A stretch of DNA of 39,382 nucleotides, from assembly GCA_035354435.1 (NCBI GenBank), contig DAOQAY010000004.1, positions 1-39,382 on the forward strand, read 5' to 3'. The stretch's first letter is position 1. Every line of letters begins with the position of its first letter. Positions 1-6,665 of this stretch are shown here, one piece after another. Source of the DNA: JAKLDO01 sp035354435 (GTDB taxonomy: Bacteria; UBP6; UBA1177). Both the position numbers and the translations under genes were made by a program. The notes below the pieces were generated by a model. That model was given only the letters and a program-made list of their open reading frames with translations. It was not told the origin of the DNA and did not search any database.

Positions 1-113
1 AGGAGGAATTTTATGTCGCTGCATGAAATCATTTATTTATAGTTGACTCCATTGAATAACACTTGTGGGATTTTTGCATAATTTCAGTTTTTGTCAACTT
101 CATTTCAAACAAT

Positions 114-142
114 TTGAACTTGGCACGGATATCTGGTACTAT
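114..142 (+). promoter_or_regulatory. Candidate sigma70-type promoter of ndk
   Basis: A TTGAAC hexamer (114-119) and a TACTAT hexamer (137-142) are separated by 17 bases. The -10 is preceded by TGG, an extended -10 TGn motif. Transcription would begin near 149, leaving a leader of about 24 bases containing the AAAGGAGGTG ribosome binding site at 161-170. Spacing and motifs fit well, but there is no experimental support. Confidence 0.5.
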
Positions 143-172
143 TTGACGGAACTTATTTCAAAAGGAGGTGTC

Positions 173-631
173 ATGGCTAGAGAAAAAACACTGGTCCTCA
201 TCAAGCCCGGAGCTATACAACGGGAGCTTGCCGGTGAAATAATCACCCGTTTTGAAAGGAAAGGTATCAAGATCGTCGGGCTGAAGATGATGATGATGAC
301 CGATTTCCTTATCCAGAAACACTATGCCCATCTTAAGGACGAGCCTTTTTTCACAGAGCTGAAAAGGTCCATGCAGGATACTCCCATAATCGCGATAGCT
401 CTTGAAGGTAATGACATCGTTAAAAGGGTTCGCATTCTCACCGGTGCGACAAATCCGAGAGAAGCGGCTCCGGGTACGATCAGGGGCGACTACTCGATAT
501 CGGTCAGCAACAATGTAATTCATTCCTCGGGGACTCCTGAAGAGGCCCTTGCTGAACTTCAGCGCTTTTTTGATGAAGATGAGCTTTTCAACTATCAGCG
601 TATGAATGTCATGGATTATGCAGAGGACTAA
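173..631 (+). CDS. ndk: Nucleoside diphosphate kinase
   Basis: The 152-residue product is a nucleoside diphosphate kinase. This cytoplasmic enzyme moves the terminal phosphate of ATP onto other (d)NDPs through a phosphohistidine. The N-terminus has the family TLVLIKPGA strand with nucleotide-binding Lys11, then the ATNPREAAPGTIRGDY segment (about 92-107). The active-site His117 lies in NNVIHSSGT; most relatives read NxIHGSDS, so this is a mild variant. The usual length is 140-150 residues. The reading frame stays open upstream to a GTG at 65, but I start at ATG 173 because it follows a strong AAAGGAGGTG site and matches the family N-terminus. The next gene starts on the base after the stop codon, so the two are probably cotranscribed and coupled. 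Confidence 0.97.
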   Translation: MAREKTLVLIKPGAIQRELAGEIITRFERKGIKIVGLKMMMMTDFLIQKHYAHLKDEPFFTELKRSMQDTPIIAIALEGNDIVKRVRILTGATNPREAAPGTIRGDYSISVSNNVIHSSGTPEEALAELQRFFDEDELFNYQRMNVMDYAED

Positions 632-1003
632 ATGATAGAGACGACAAAAGTTGTAGTGCTCGGAGCGAGCGATCAGCCTCACAGATATTCAAATATGGCG
701 CAAAGGTCGCTCATGAAACGGGGCTATGATGTCATTCCGGTCCATCCGGTACTGAAGGAAATCGAAGGTGTTCCTGTGGTGAAACAGCTTGCCGATATAT
801 CAGGCGATATCCACACTGTCACTCTTTATGTCGGTTCTTCAAGGGTGGCTGAGCTCGCAAACGATATCGTCGCGCTGAAACCTCAGCGGATAATATCAAA
901 TCCCGGCACGGAATGTGCTGAACTGAGGAACCTCGCCAGATCAAAAGGCATCGAATACATCGAAGCATGCACTCTCGTCATGCTTTCATCAGATCAGTTC
1001 TGA
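632..1003 (+). CDS. Small CoA-binding domain protein (YccU-like)
   Basis: This 123-residue protein is a stand-alone CoA-binding Rossmann domain (CoA_binding_2 type), the single-domain relative of the CoA-binding part of succinyl-CoA synthetases. It starts with the strand and glycine turn VVVLGASDQPHRYS, has the GYDVIPVHP second strand (about 30-38), and ends with IISNPGTE and the GIEYIEACTLVML segment, all typical of YccU/YneT-type proteins. The ATG directly abuts the ndk TAA, so translation is likely coupled. The cellular role of this family is poorly known; acyl-CoA or CoA sensing is usually assumed. It ends 21 bases from the convergent RCC1 lipoprotein gene, and no clear terminator is visible between them. 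Confidence 0.85.
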   Translation: MIETTKVVVLGASDQPHRYSNMAQRSLMKRGYDVIPVHPVLKEIEGVPVVKQLADISGDIHTVTLYVGSSRVAELANDIVALKPQRIISNPGTECAELRNLARSKGIEYIEACTLVMLSSDQF

Positions 1004-1024
1004 AGTAATTTTTTTGATGGTCCA

Positions 1025-2296
1025 TCATTCGCCTAACTTCCCATAATCGCTGTTTCCTGAACAAACCAGTCCACCATCCAGCTTCACAACACACATATGA
1101 CTGTATCCGGATGAAAATGATCTCAGAGGCTCTCCCATCATATTACGAATCAATGATTCATCTCCGCCATCAGGATTCTCTCCTTTTAACACAGGAGCTG
1201 AAATTACTAAACTACCCCAGCAGTATACATATTTATCTTTGTCAGACGCACAACTCTGATAATATCCAGAATCAATGGAGATCAGTTTTTTCCCGAAAAG
1301 AATACCTGGGTTTTCTTTATCACCGGTGTACACTTCGACAGGATGTATGCTATATGTTACAGCAGTTGTTCCGATCTGACCGAGCTCATTGCTACCCCAG
1401 CAGAATGCCTTTCCTTCTATGTCAATTACACATGTGTGAAACAGACCGACACTTACCATTGCAAGCTTTTTCCCTTTCAATACTCCTTCCGCATAAACTT
1501 GTGACATTTGATAAGGAGTTGAGTACTCCGTTCCAAAAACATTATCTTCATTGCTTCCCCAGCAATAAGCGGTGCCTTCATCATCAATTGCACAGGAATG
1601 TTTATATCCGCACGAAATTGAAACAACTTTCCTGTTTTCCATGACTCTCGACATATCTGCATTTATCGGTACAAGCGAAAAAGACTGCCAGGTCTCTCTT
1701 CCAAGCTGCTGATGACCGTTTTCTCCCCAGCAAAATAACTTCCCATCGGTGTCAACAGCACATGTGTGAAAAAATCCGGCTGATATGAGCTTAAGCTTTT
1801 TACCTTTTAATCTTACTTTATTATTAACTGCGACAGGAACTGCGCTGTTATCCTGCGAGTTGTTGCCGAGCTGTCCCACATTCCCTTTTCCCCAGCAGAA
1901 GCCATCCCCTTCCTCATCAATGGCACAGGTATGATATCTTCCTGAATCTATTGAGACCAGTTTTCTGTTTTTAAGTACACCATCTTTGTAAACTTTCACC
2001 GGAATACTGGAGAAGTAGTCTATCCCCGACTTTCCATTACCGAGCTGTCCGAACCATCCCCATCCCCAGCAATAAGCTGAACCTTCTGCATCAAGAGCGC
2101 ATGAATGATCCAGCCCGACAGAAACCTGAATAAAATTAAATGCAGGAGCAACATCGTCATCATTTATTTCATCGTCTTGATCTTTGTTATCATTTTCATC
2201 TGAATCTGTATAAACATACTCTTTACTGACATTTATTTCACCACATGCAGTAAAAAAAACTGCTGTGAAAATTAAAAACGGCAATAAATTTTTCAT
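1025..2296 (-). CDS. Secreted RCC1-repeat lipoprotein, probable seven-bladed propeller
   Basis: The 423-residue protein begins with a lipoprotein signal peptide (MKNLLPFLIFTAVFFTAC, lipidated Cys18). An Asp/Glu/Asn-rich tether of about 20 residues follows (31-50). The rest is seven repeats with the pattern H-[ST]-C-[AV]-[IVL]-D, an acidic residue and Gly, then [YF]-C-W-G and LGQLG-like turns. Seven repeats match the seven blades of an RCC1/BLIP-II-type beta-propeller. In most repeats two cysteines sit about ten residues apart, suggesting one disulfide per blade and an extracytoplasmic site. The sixth and seventh repeats are degenerate, and the last has CSGNS in place of CWG. Such proteins are common in Myxococcota and often of unknown function; ligand or protein binding at the cell surface is inferred. 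The gene stands alone and no convincing promoter was found. Confidence 0.85.
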   Translation of the reverse strand: MKNLLPFLIFTAVFFTACGEINVSKEYVYTDSDENDNKDQDDEINDDDVAPAFNFIQVSVGLDHSCALDAEGSAYCWGWGWFGQLGNGKSGIDYFSSIPVKVYKDGVLKNRKLVSIDSGRYHTCAIDEEGDGFCWGKGNVGQLGNNSQDNSAVPVAVNNKVRLKGKKLKLISAGFFHTCAVDTDGKLFCWGENGHQQLGRETWQSFSLVPINADMSRVMENRKVVSISCGYKHSCAIDDEGTAYCWGSNEDNVFGTEYSTPYQMSQVYAEGVLKGKKLAMVSVGLFHTCVIDIEGKAFCWGSNELGQIGTTAVTYSIHPVEVYTGDKENPGILFGKKLISIDSGYYQSCASDKDKYVYCWGSLVISAPVLKGENPDGGDESLIRNMMGEPLRSFSSGYSHMCVVKLDGGLVCSGNSDYGKLGE

Positions 2297-2377
2297 ATAT
2301 TTTTTTCCATAGTCATATTAGAACTTTAACAAAATCCTTATTAAAATCAACAATAAAACTAAGATCCGTCCCGTGGA

Positions 2378-2417
2378 TTAACTCAAGTCACCCCTCTCTT
2401 CGCAAAAAAGAGGGGAA
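2378..2417 (-). repeat. REP-like palindromic repeat, copy A
   Basis: CCCCTCT (2391-2397) and AGAGGGG (2409-2415) form a 7-bp stem with an 11-base loop. Read on the minus strand, the 40 bases closely match those at 6113-6151 on the plus strand: both have a CCCCTCTTTT-TGC-AAGAGAG core and end in CTTGAGT or CCTGAGT. Dispersed repeats of this kind are widespread in environmental bacterial genomes. This copy lies in the 177-base gap upstream of the RCC1 gene and downstream of the cupin gene. Confidence 0.6.
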
Positions 2418-2473
2418 GCGGACTGAAGGTTCGCGCTGACTTAGCCCATGGTCAACGGACTGGGACCGAATGA

Positions 2474-2800
2474 TTAATAAAACACAGCGAGCCACACAGT
2501 CGGATTGCTTGTGAAATCGACACGATGTCTGATATTTTTAGGGATATTGAGAAAATCACCTTCATTGAGAGTTTTCTTCGAGCCGCTACTAAAGCTTATC
2601 ACAGCCTTTCCCTTCAGCAGAATTACAAATTCATCATCATCCTGATCATAGAAAAAGCCATCCGGCGAGGTTTGACCCGTTGAAATTATCCTCTCAATGC
2701 GCATAGAATTGCCAGAAGCAAGAATCTCAGTTATCTCATTAGTCGCAGAAACCGGAATATCTTTAAAAATATTGTGAGAATCAGGAATCGACTTTTTCAT
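2474..2800 (-). CDS. Small cupin-domain protein downstream of vsr
   Basis: The 108-residue product is a single cupin barrel. It carries a variant of cupin motif 1 (GFFYDQDDDEFVILLKG, about 48-64) and a motif 2 region (LNEGDFLNIPKNIRHRVDF, about 77-95) with a conserved His. Motif 1 normally has a HxH pair; here Tyr-Asp-Gln replaces it, so metal binding is doubtful. The conserved DExVxLLxG string places it in a common family of small cupins of unknown function. The ATG lies 15 bases after the vsr stop, behind a GCGAGG ribosome binding site, so it is probably the last gene of the restriction-modification transcript. Whether it has any link to that system is unknown; chance cotranscription is the simplest view. 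Confidence 0.8.
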   Translation of the reverse strand: MKKSIPDSHNIFKDIPVSATNEITEILASGNSMRIERIISTGQTSPDGFFYDQDDDEFVILLKGKAVISFSSGSKKTLNEGDFLNIPKNIRHRVDFTSNPTVWLAVFY

Positions 2801-2815
2801 GGGTGCCTCGCTGGA

Positions 2816-3289
2816 TCAGATTGACTGTTTATTGTAATCGGGGTTCGGCTCTGCCGCCATCATCTCATCATTTTTAATTAAATGACCCATCTCTTTATGA
2901 ATTATATTTTTGAGGATCTCTCTGTTCTTTATCTCGCATTCCCAGATAGTTATCACCTTCCACCCCGAATTCTCAAGTTCAGATTTCGCCTTTTTATCCC
3001 TTGCCATGTTTGCAGAGAACTTCCGCACCCAGAAATCCGTATTGGATTTCGGCATTGTCGCATCTTTGCAATTCCCGTGCCTGTGCCAGAAACAACCGTG
3101 AATGAAAATTGCGATCTTCCGCCCCGGGAAACAAATATCAGGATTTCCCGGAACCTTTTTCCAGTGCAGACGATAACCCTTGATACCCGATTCGCATAAA
3201 AGCTTACGGACAATCATCTCAGGCTTCGTATCTTTTGAACTAATCCGAGACATATTCCATGAACGATGGGAAGGGGTTAATGTATCCAA
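2816..3289 (-). CDS. vsr: Very short patch repair endonuclease Vsr
   Basis: The 157-residue protein is a Vsr endonuclease, which nicks beside the T of T:G mismatches made when 5-methylcytosine deaminates within a Dcm-type site. Visible family landmarks are SKDTKPEM, the PGNPDICFP strand with catalytic Asp51, IFIHGCFWHRH with His64, His69 and His71, Cys74, the WVRKF and RD segments (86-98), and GWKVITIWECE with Cys118 as a likely zinc ligand. The start is a TTG (3287-3289). I keep it because the resulting N-terminus, MDTLTPSHRSWNMSRI, is the conserved start of this family; the first ATG, 12 codons later, would remove it. The gene overlaps the endonuclease gene by 13 bases and belongs to the same operon. 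Its presence supports a CCWGG-type methylation site. Confidence 0.95.
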   Translation of the reverse strand: MDTLTPSHRSWNMSRISSKDTKPEMIVRKLLCESGIKGYRLHWKKVPGNPDICFPGRKIAIFIHGCFWHRHGNCKDATMPKSNTDFWVRKFSANMARDKKAKSELENSGWKVITIWECEIKNREILKNIIHKEMGHLIKNDEMMAAEPNPDYNKQSI

Positions 3290-4518
3290 TTCTCAATACC
3301 AGTAATATTTCTTTGTTTAACACGCACTTCTTCTATAAAACCTTTAAGCGTTAAAATTTCAGATCTCCAGTCTTTTGGAAAAGATTTAAGTTGCGGTTCA
3401 GGAATAACCAACTGCACATTATTATCCTTCATTTCTTTAAGCTGGTTTCCAGAAACACCCTGCTGAAGAGTAAAAAGATGTTTTATTTTTATTCTATTAG
3501 CCTCATTAATAACCTGCCTCCACCTGTCCTTGCAACATGTTTTAGAAGCCATCATAAAAAGTTTATTAGAAGGAAAAATAGTGTTGCGATAGGCTTTCCC
3601 AGATGGAAAAATAAAATCAGGACGCTTATTGTTTTCCGTCACGACCTGCGTTTCAAAAAAGATTTCTTCATCCTTGAAAATTGCTTCTAGATTTAATTCA
3701 AGAGATTTGCCGGTTCTTGATTTTCGTCTATTTGAAACAGCGTGAGCATATTTTATGAAATCTTCGACTCTATTAAATCCTCCTGTTATTCTTGGAAGGA
3801 CATTAGCTTCTTCGATTTTTCCGAATATTTCAAACTCAAGTTCCCTTCTTTTAAGCAGAAGGTCGTCAATTGACTCTCTCCACTTTTCTTTAGGCAGTTT
3901 ACGAAGAACATATTGAAATATTTCGCTTCCTGTTGGAAAGTTTCTAAACCACTCTGAAGGCAGATCTAAATCTTTTTTCGTCTTTGATATATAATCTCGC
4001 AATTGGAATCTGCCAGGTTCAACTTCACTGCCAAGCCAGTTTTCTATTAAATCTTCTTCTTCAACAGAAGATGCAACCCATGCAACAGACCTGATATTAT
4101 TACTTTCTTTTGCTACTGCAAAAATGCAAATACTTCCTGTATTCTCAACATCTTGAATTGGTGACGAGCTCCCACCCCATCTTGTAATACGGAATTCGTC
4201 ATACTTCTTTCTCAATCCTTTCGCAGGAAAATATTTAGAGTTATAGTAAATTGCTCTAAGATTTTTTACGGAATCATCATTTGCTGGGAAATAACATTCT
4301 TCAATTTGCGCATCAGGATTATATTTTTCTCTATTACAAATTTCGGGAAGCACATGTTCGAAGAAAACACGAGGAAGATAAAGACCTGATTGATGTCCAC
4401 CTGTGAGTCCAGTATCATTTCCTGAAAGCCTTTTTACAATCCAAAGAAGATTGTTGTTTTCTACTTCTTCAAGAAATCTTGTAAGAGAAAGTCCCTTGAA
4501 TTTACTTATCAGACTCAC
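3277..4518 (-). CDS. EcoRII-like type II restriction endonuclease (predicted CCWGG)
   Basis: This is a type II endonuclease of the EcoRII family, which cleaves 5' of CCWGG and needs a second copy of the site as effector. The C-terminal part holds the catalytic core: ENNKRPDFIFP (Asp301) and MASKTCCKDRWRQV (Lys326, Lys330), at positions nearly the same as the EcoRII active-site residues. The N-terminal half, about 180 residues, matches the EcoRII effector/autoinhibitory domain in size. The 413-residue length is close to the roughly 400 of EcoRII, so the enzyme looks complete. I start at GTG 4516-4518, preceded by GGGAG at a good distance, giving VSLISKFKGLSL. The ATG at 4584 would overlap the methyltransferase gene by 83 bases and add a poor N-terminus. 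With the GTG start, the overlap with the methyltransferase gene is 17 bases and with vsr 13 bases. Confidence 0.9.
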   Translation of the reverse strand: MSLISKFKGLSLTRFLEEVENNNLLWIVKRLSGNDTGLTGGHQSGLYLPRVFFEHVLPEICNREKYNPDAQIEECYFPANDDSVKNLRAIYYNSKYFPAKGLRKKYDEFRITRWGGSSSPIQDVENTGSICIFAVAKESNNIRSVAWVASSVEEEDLIENWLGSEVEPGRFQLRDYISKTKKDLDLPSEWFRNFPTGSEIFQYVLRKLPKEKWRESIDDLLLKRRELEFEIFGKIEEANVLPRITGGFNRVEDFIKYAHAVSNRRKSRTGKSLELNLEAIFKDEEIFFETQVVTENNKRPDFIFPSGKAYRNTIFPSNKLFMMASKTCCKDRWRQVINEANRIKIKHLFTLQQGVSGNQLKEMKDNNVQLVIPEPQLKSFPKDWRSEILTLKGFIEEVRVKQRNITGIENWIH

Positions 4519-5779
4519 CGTCCACTCCCAAAATAATTTTATAAATTTCCTTTGCACAAGCAGAAATTGCCGGAACAACCACACTGTTTCCTATTTGCCT
4601 GTACGCCTGAGTTTTAGACACTGGAAAAATAAATCTTTCCGGATCATATCCCTGTAACTGCATTGCTTCTTTTATTGTCAATCTTCTAGGTCTTTTTCCT
4701 CTTTGCTCAATAAGAATTTCCGCACCATCTTTATGATATCGTGCTGATATAGTTCTTGTTGTAACACCTTTTTTTATTGGAGTTTTGATAATTCCATACC
4801 CGAATCCATTGCCAGCTTCCTTGTGATGTTTTTTATGACGAACAAGCGTATTCCATGTACCAGACCCAAGCGTATATTCATCACTTGCTTTTTCAGACAC
4901 CACATCTTTAAGTTCAATATATTTATAATTGGGACCTGGACCATCTGGAATAATAATTTCATTTGCATCTATTTTTAAAATATTAGAATTATAACCAACT
5001 ATGAAAATTCTTTCACGGTGTTGAGGCACCCACTTTATGCCATCAATTATTTTATAGTTAACAACATATCCCAGCTCTTTTTCGAGCGTTTCCATTATGA
5101 TTTTAAAAGTTTTGCCAGCATCATGGCTTATTAAATTCTTAACATTTTCAAGAAAGAATGCTTTCGGCCTTTTTTCCTTTATTATTCTAGCAACATCAAA
5201 AAATAAAGTGCCTTGCTTCTCATCTTCAAAACCATGACTCCTGCCAAGAGATTCTTTCTTTACTATTCCAGCAAGCGAAAAAGGTTGACATGGAAATCCT
5301 GCACATAAAATATCATGCTCTGGAATATCTTTTTCATTTATTTTTGTAATATCGCCAAATGGTGTTTCACCGAAATTAGCTTCATATGTTAATCTGGCAT
5401 ATTTATCCCATTCCGATGAGAAAACACACTTTCCGCCTACCTTCTGCATTGCTATTCTAAACCCACCTATTCCTGCAAACAAGTCAATGAATGTAAACTC
5501 GGGATCTGCCGGTGGAGGAAATGGAACATCAATCTCGAATAAGTTAGGTTGATAAGAAGCCGATTCTCTAATTTCATCATTTTTTGCATATTCACTTTCA
5601 AAATTCTTTAAATACTTTCCAAAATATTTTTCAGAGCTGTGTCCAATAGATTGAATTCCGTGAGAAACTTTAGCCCATTTATCCATATTTTCAGAAGTGA
5701 GTTTTTCAAATCCTCTATTTTTTTTGTACTCGCTGTATTTTGTTATTTTAGCAACAGATACTTGTTTTTTCCTGATCAT
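4502..5779 (-). CDS. Dcm/M.EcoRII-like DNA (cytosine-5) methyltransferase
   Basis: The 425-residue enzyme transfers a methyl group from S-adenosylmethionine to C5 of cytosine in DNA. It has the ordered C5-methyltransferase motifs: I FIDLFAGIGGFR (97-108), IV GFPCQPFS with catalytic Cys164, VI ENVKNL (211-216), VIII QHRERIFIVG (253-262), IX RPRRLT (363-368) and X QAYRQIGNSVVVP (391-403). The target-recognition region contains GNGFGYG and TRTISARYHKDGAEILI (341-357), which Dcm and M.EcoRII share, and the stretch SLAGIVKKESLGRSHGF is strikingly Dcm-like. Recognition of CCWGG is therefore predicted; CCNGG or CCGG relatives share parts of this signature and are the alternative. It protects the host DNA from the endonuclease encoded next. 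The start codon overlaps the stop of the controller gene (ATGA). Confidence 0.95.
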   Translation of the reverse strand: MIRKKQVSVAKITKYSEYKKNRGFEKLTSENMDKWAKVSHGIQSIGHSSEKYFGKYLKNFESEYAKNDEIRESASYQPNLFEIDVPFPPPADPEFTFIDLFAGIGGFRIAMQKVGGKCVFSSEWDKYARLTYEANFGETPFGDITKINEKDIPEHDILCAGFPCQPFSLAGIVKKESLGRSHGFEDEKQGTLFFDVARIIKEKRPKAFFLENVKNLISHDAGKTFKIIMETLEKELGYVVNYKIIDGIKWVPQHRERIFIVGYNSNILKIDANEIIIPDGPGPNYKYIELKDVVSEKASDEYTLGSGTWNTLVRHKKHHKEAGNGFGYGIIKTPIKKGVTTRTISARYHKDGAEILIEQRGKRPRRLTIKEAMQLQGYDPERFIFPVSKTQAYRQIGNSVVVPAISACAKEIYKIILGVDGESDK

Positions 5780-5976
5780 ACCAATTCCCTCATTTCAACT
5801 TTCAATGCCTTTGCCAGTTTCTCAATATTACGAAGAGAAATGTTCTGTTCGCCTCTTTCAATGCTGCTGATGTATGTCCTGTGCAATTCAGCTTTGAAAG
5901 CAAGCTCTTCCTGTGATATTTTGAGCTCTTTTCTCAAATCTTTTATCCTTTCTCCGAATTTCTTTAAGACATCCAT
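5776..5976 (-). CDS. XRE-family controller (C) protein of the restriction-modification system
   Basis: This 66-residue helix-turn-helix protein has the size and fold of restriction-modification controller proteins. The HTH core is ISQEELAFKAELHRTYISSIERG (about 20-42), and RTYISSIERG with a following ISLRNIEKLAKAL helix is the usual C-protein signature. I start at ATG 5974-5976, behind a GGGAGGTGG site; an in-frame extension to 6033 would run through the promoter and operator. The stop overlaps the methyltransferase start by four bases (ATGA), so the two are translationally coupled. By family knowledge it autoregulates its promoter and sets the timing of endonuclease expression after the operon enters a new cell. 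Direct repeats suited to a dimer pair lie just upstream. Confidence 0.9.
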   Translation of the reverse strand: MDVLKKFGERIKDLRKELKISQEELAFKAELHRTYISSIERGEQNISLRNIEKLAKALKVEMRELV

Positions 5977-5998
5977 GACCACCTCCCGAATTTTCAAA

Positions 5999-6038
5999 AT
6001 TATAAAATATGCAGACAATAACTCTACAGACAATAACT
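5999..6038 (-). promoter_or_regulatory. Restriction-modification operon promoter with tandem C-box-like operators
   Basis: On the minus strand a perfect TATAAT lies at 6004-5999, about 23 bases before the controller ATG. Upstream are two identical 12-base direct repeats (AGTTATTGTCTG on the minus strand) at 6027-6038 and 6012-6023, 15 bases apart start to start. They flank the -35 position, where the hexamer 17 bases from the -10 reads GTAGAG, a poor match. A weak -35 with tandem sites beside it is what a C-protein-activated and autorepressed promoter would show. The repeats are seen directly; binding by the controller protein is inferred. Confidence 0.65.
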
Positions 6039-6112
6039 ATCATTTTGAGAAAAGGGCGCAATACCAGTCTTCGTCAAAACTTCGACGGTCAAGAAATCAC
6101 GCCCCCACGAAA

Positions 6113-6151
6113 TCCCCTCTTTTCTGCAAAGAGAGAGGTGTCCTGAGTAAA
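6113..6151 (+). repeat. REP-like palindromic repeat, copy B
   Basis: The core CCCCTCTTTTCTGCAAAGAG can fold on itself (CCTCTTT with AAAGAGAGG). It matches the copy at 2378-2417 in inverted orientation. The two copies bracket the restriction-modification operon and its cupin gene (2474-5976), about 3.7 kb apart. Confidence 0.6.
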
Positions 6152-6204
6152 TCGAAGGTCGGGGTGAGTTAAAATGCAGGACTGGGGCCGGGTGAATTAA
6201 CTCA

Positions 6205-6226
6205 GGGTTGATACACGGATCAACCC
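6205..6226. repeat. Perfect 8-bp inverted repeat (hairpin)
   Basis: GGGTTGAT (6205-6212) and ATCAACCC (6219-6226) form a perfect stem with the loop ACACGG. No T-run follows on either strand, so it is not a standard terminator. Its sequence resembles dispersed palindromes seen in other genomes, and it lies next to REP-like copy B. Confidence 0.6.
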
Positions 6227-6299
6227 CTACTTGACATACCATTGCCAATATAATAGCCTTATTCAGAGACATCTTTTACAACTTTATATGGAGATAATC

Positions 6300-6617
6300 A
6301 TGGAGATCATCAGGAATACCGGCGACAGAGAGGAGCTTCTTCCCGGCGTATTCAAGACACCGAAACTTAAGACCGGAGCACTCGAAGTGATCGAGCTTGA
6401 GTTCAATCCAGGAAGTTCATTGCGACCGCACGACATGCCTTGCAAAGTAGCATTTTTCGTGATCGAAGGAAGCGGAACGCTCACTTACGGCGACCGCGTC
6501 GAAGTTATCAACGCCGGAGAAATGGTACACCTGAAACCCGGCACAGAACGCTACTGGCGCAACCGTTCAGACAAACTGCTCAAACTGCTTGTGATAAAAA
6601 GTCTCGGGGAGAAATAG
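6300..6617 (+). CDS. Small cupin-domain protein
   Basis: The 105-residue protein is a one-domain cupin. It has the pattern IELEFNPGSSLRPHDMPCKVAFFVIEGSGTL (about 30-60), with a His in RPHD and a Glu in FFVIEGSG, then a motif-2-like stretch VINAGEMVHLKPGTERYW (about 68-85). The frame is open back to 6231, but I start at ATG 6300: it follows GGAG at 6290-6293 and opens at MEIIRNTGDREE, where folded sequence begins. Its ligand is unknown. It is the only plus-strand gene between 1003 and the window end. Its stop is immediately followed by the left inverted repeat of the DUF559 cassette. It is a different cupin subfamily from the one at 2474-2800. Confidence 0.8.
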   Translation: MEIIRNTGDREELLPGVFKTPKLKTGALEVIELEFNPGSSLRPHDMPCKVAFFVIEGSGTLTYGDRVEVINAGEMVHLKPGTERYWRNRSDKLLKLLVIKSLGEK

Positions 6618-6652
6618 ACCTCACCCTAAATCCCTCTCCTAAAGGCGAGGGA
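6617..6652 (+). repeat. Left inverted repeat of the DUF559 cassette
   Basis: This is a 36-base unit with an internal palindrome, CCCTCTCCTAAAGGCGAGGG (one mismatch). It lies between the convergent cupin and DUF559 reading frames, where the hairpin could also limit read-through. Confidence 0.8.
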
Positions 6653-6665
6653 CTTGAAGATCCTT

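Larger units (their letters stand above)
5977..6299. other. Divergent intergenic region with operator and palindromic repeats
   Basis: This 323-base gap separates the minus-strand restriction-modification operon from the plus-strand cupin gene. From left to right it holds the operon promoter and operators (5999-6038), REP-like copy B (6113-6151), a strong 8-bp hairpin (6205-6226), and the cupin leader. TTGACA (6231-6236) and TATAAT (6249-6254) are both present but only 12 bases apart, too close for a normal promoter. The minus-strand frame 6024-6272 is open but is composed of repeat sequence; I see no gene here. Confidence 0.6.

Noticed and set aside
121..136. Sigma54-like -24 element (TGGCACG) upstream of ndk
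   Set aside because: The -12 part reads CTGG or TCTG instead of TTGC at the strict spacing, and ndk is not a typical sigma54 gene. The overlapping sigma70-type match is better.
65..172. N-terminal extension of ndk to a GTG at 65
   Set aside because: The added 36 residues match nothing in the family, and a strong ribosome binding site precedes ATG 173.
158..682. Minus-strand open frame opposite ndk
   Set aside because: It is a shadow of ndk; the peptide has no recognisable domain.
4519..4584. ATG start at 4584 for the endonuclease
   Set aside because: It would lie 83 bases inside the methyltransferase gene and give a non-family N-terminus. GTG 4518 has a good ribosome binding site.
6231..6254. 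TTGACA and TATAAT before the cupin gene
   Set aside because: Both hexamers are perfect but the spacer is only 12 bases, too short for a normal sigma70 promoter.
6024..6272. Minus-strand 82-codon frame in the divergent gap
   Set aside because: It is built from REP-like repeats, the hairpin and the operator, with no domain or good start site.
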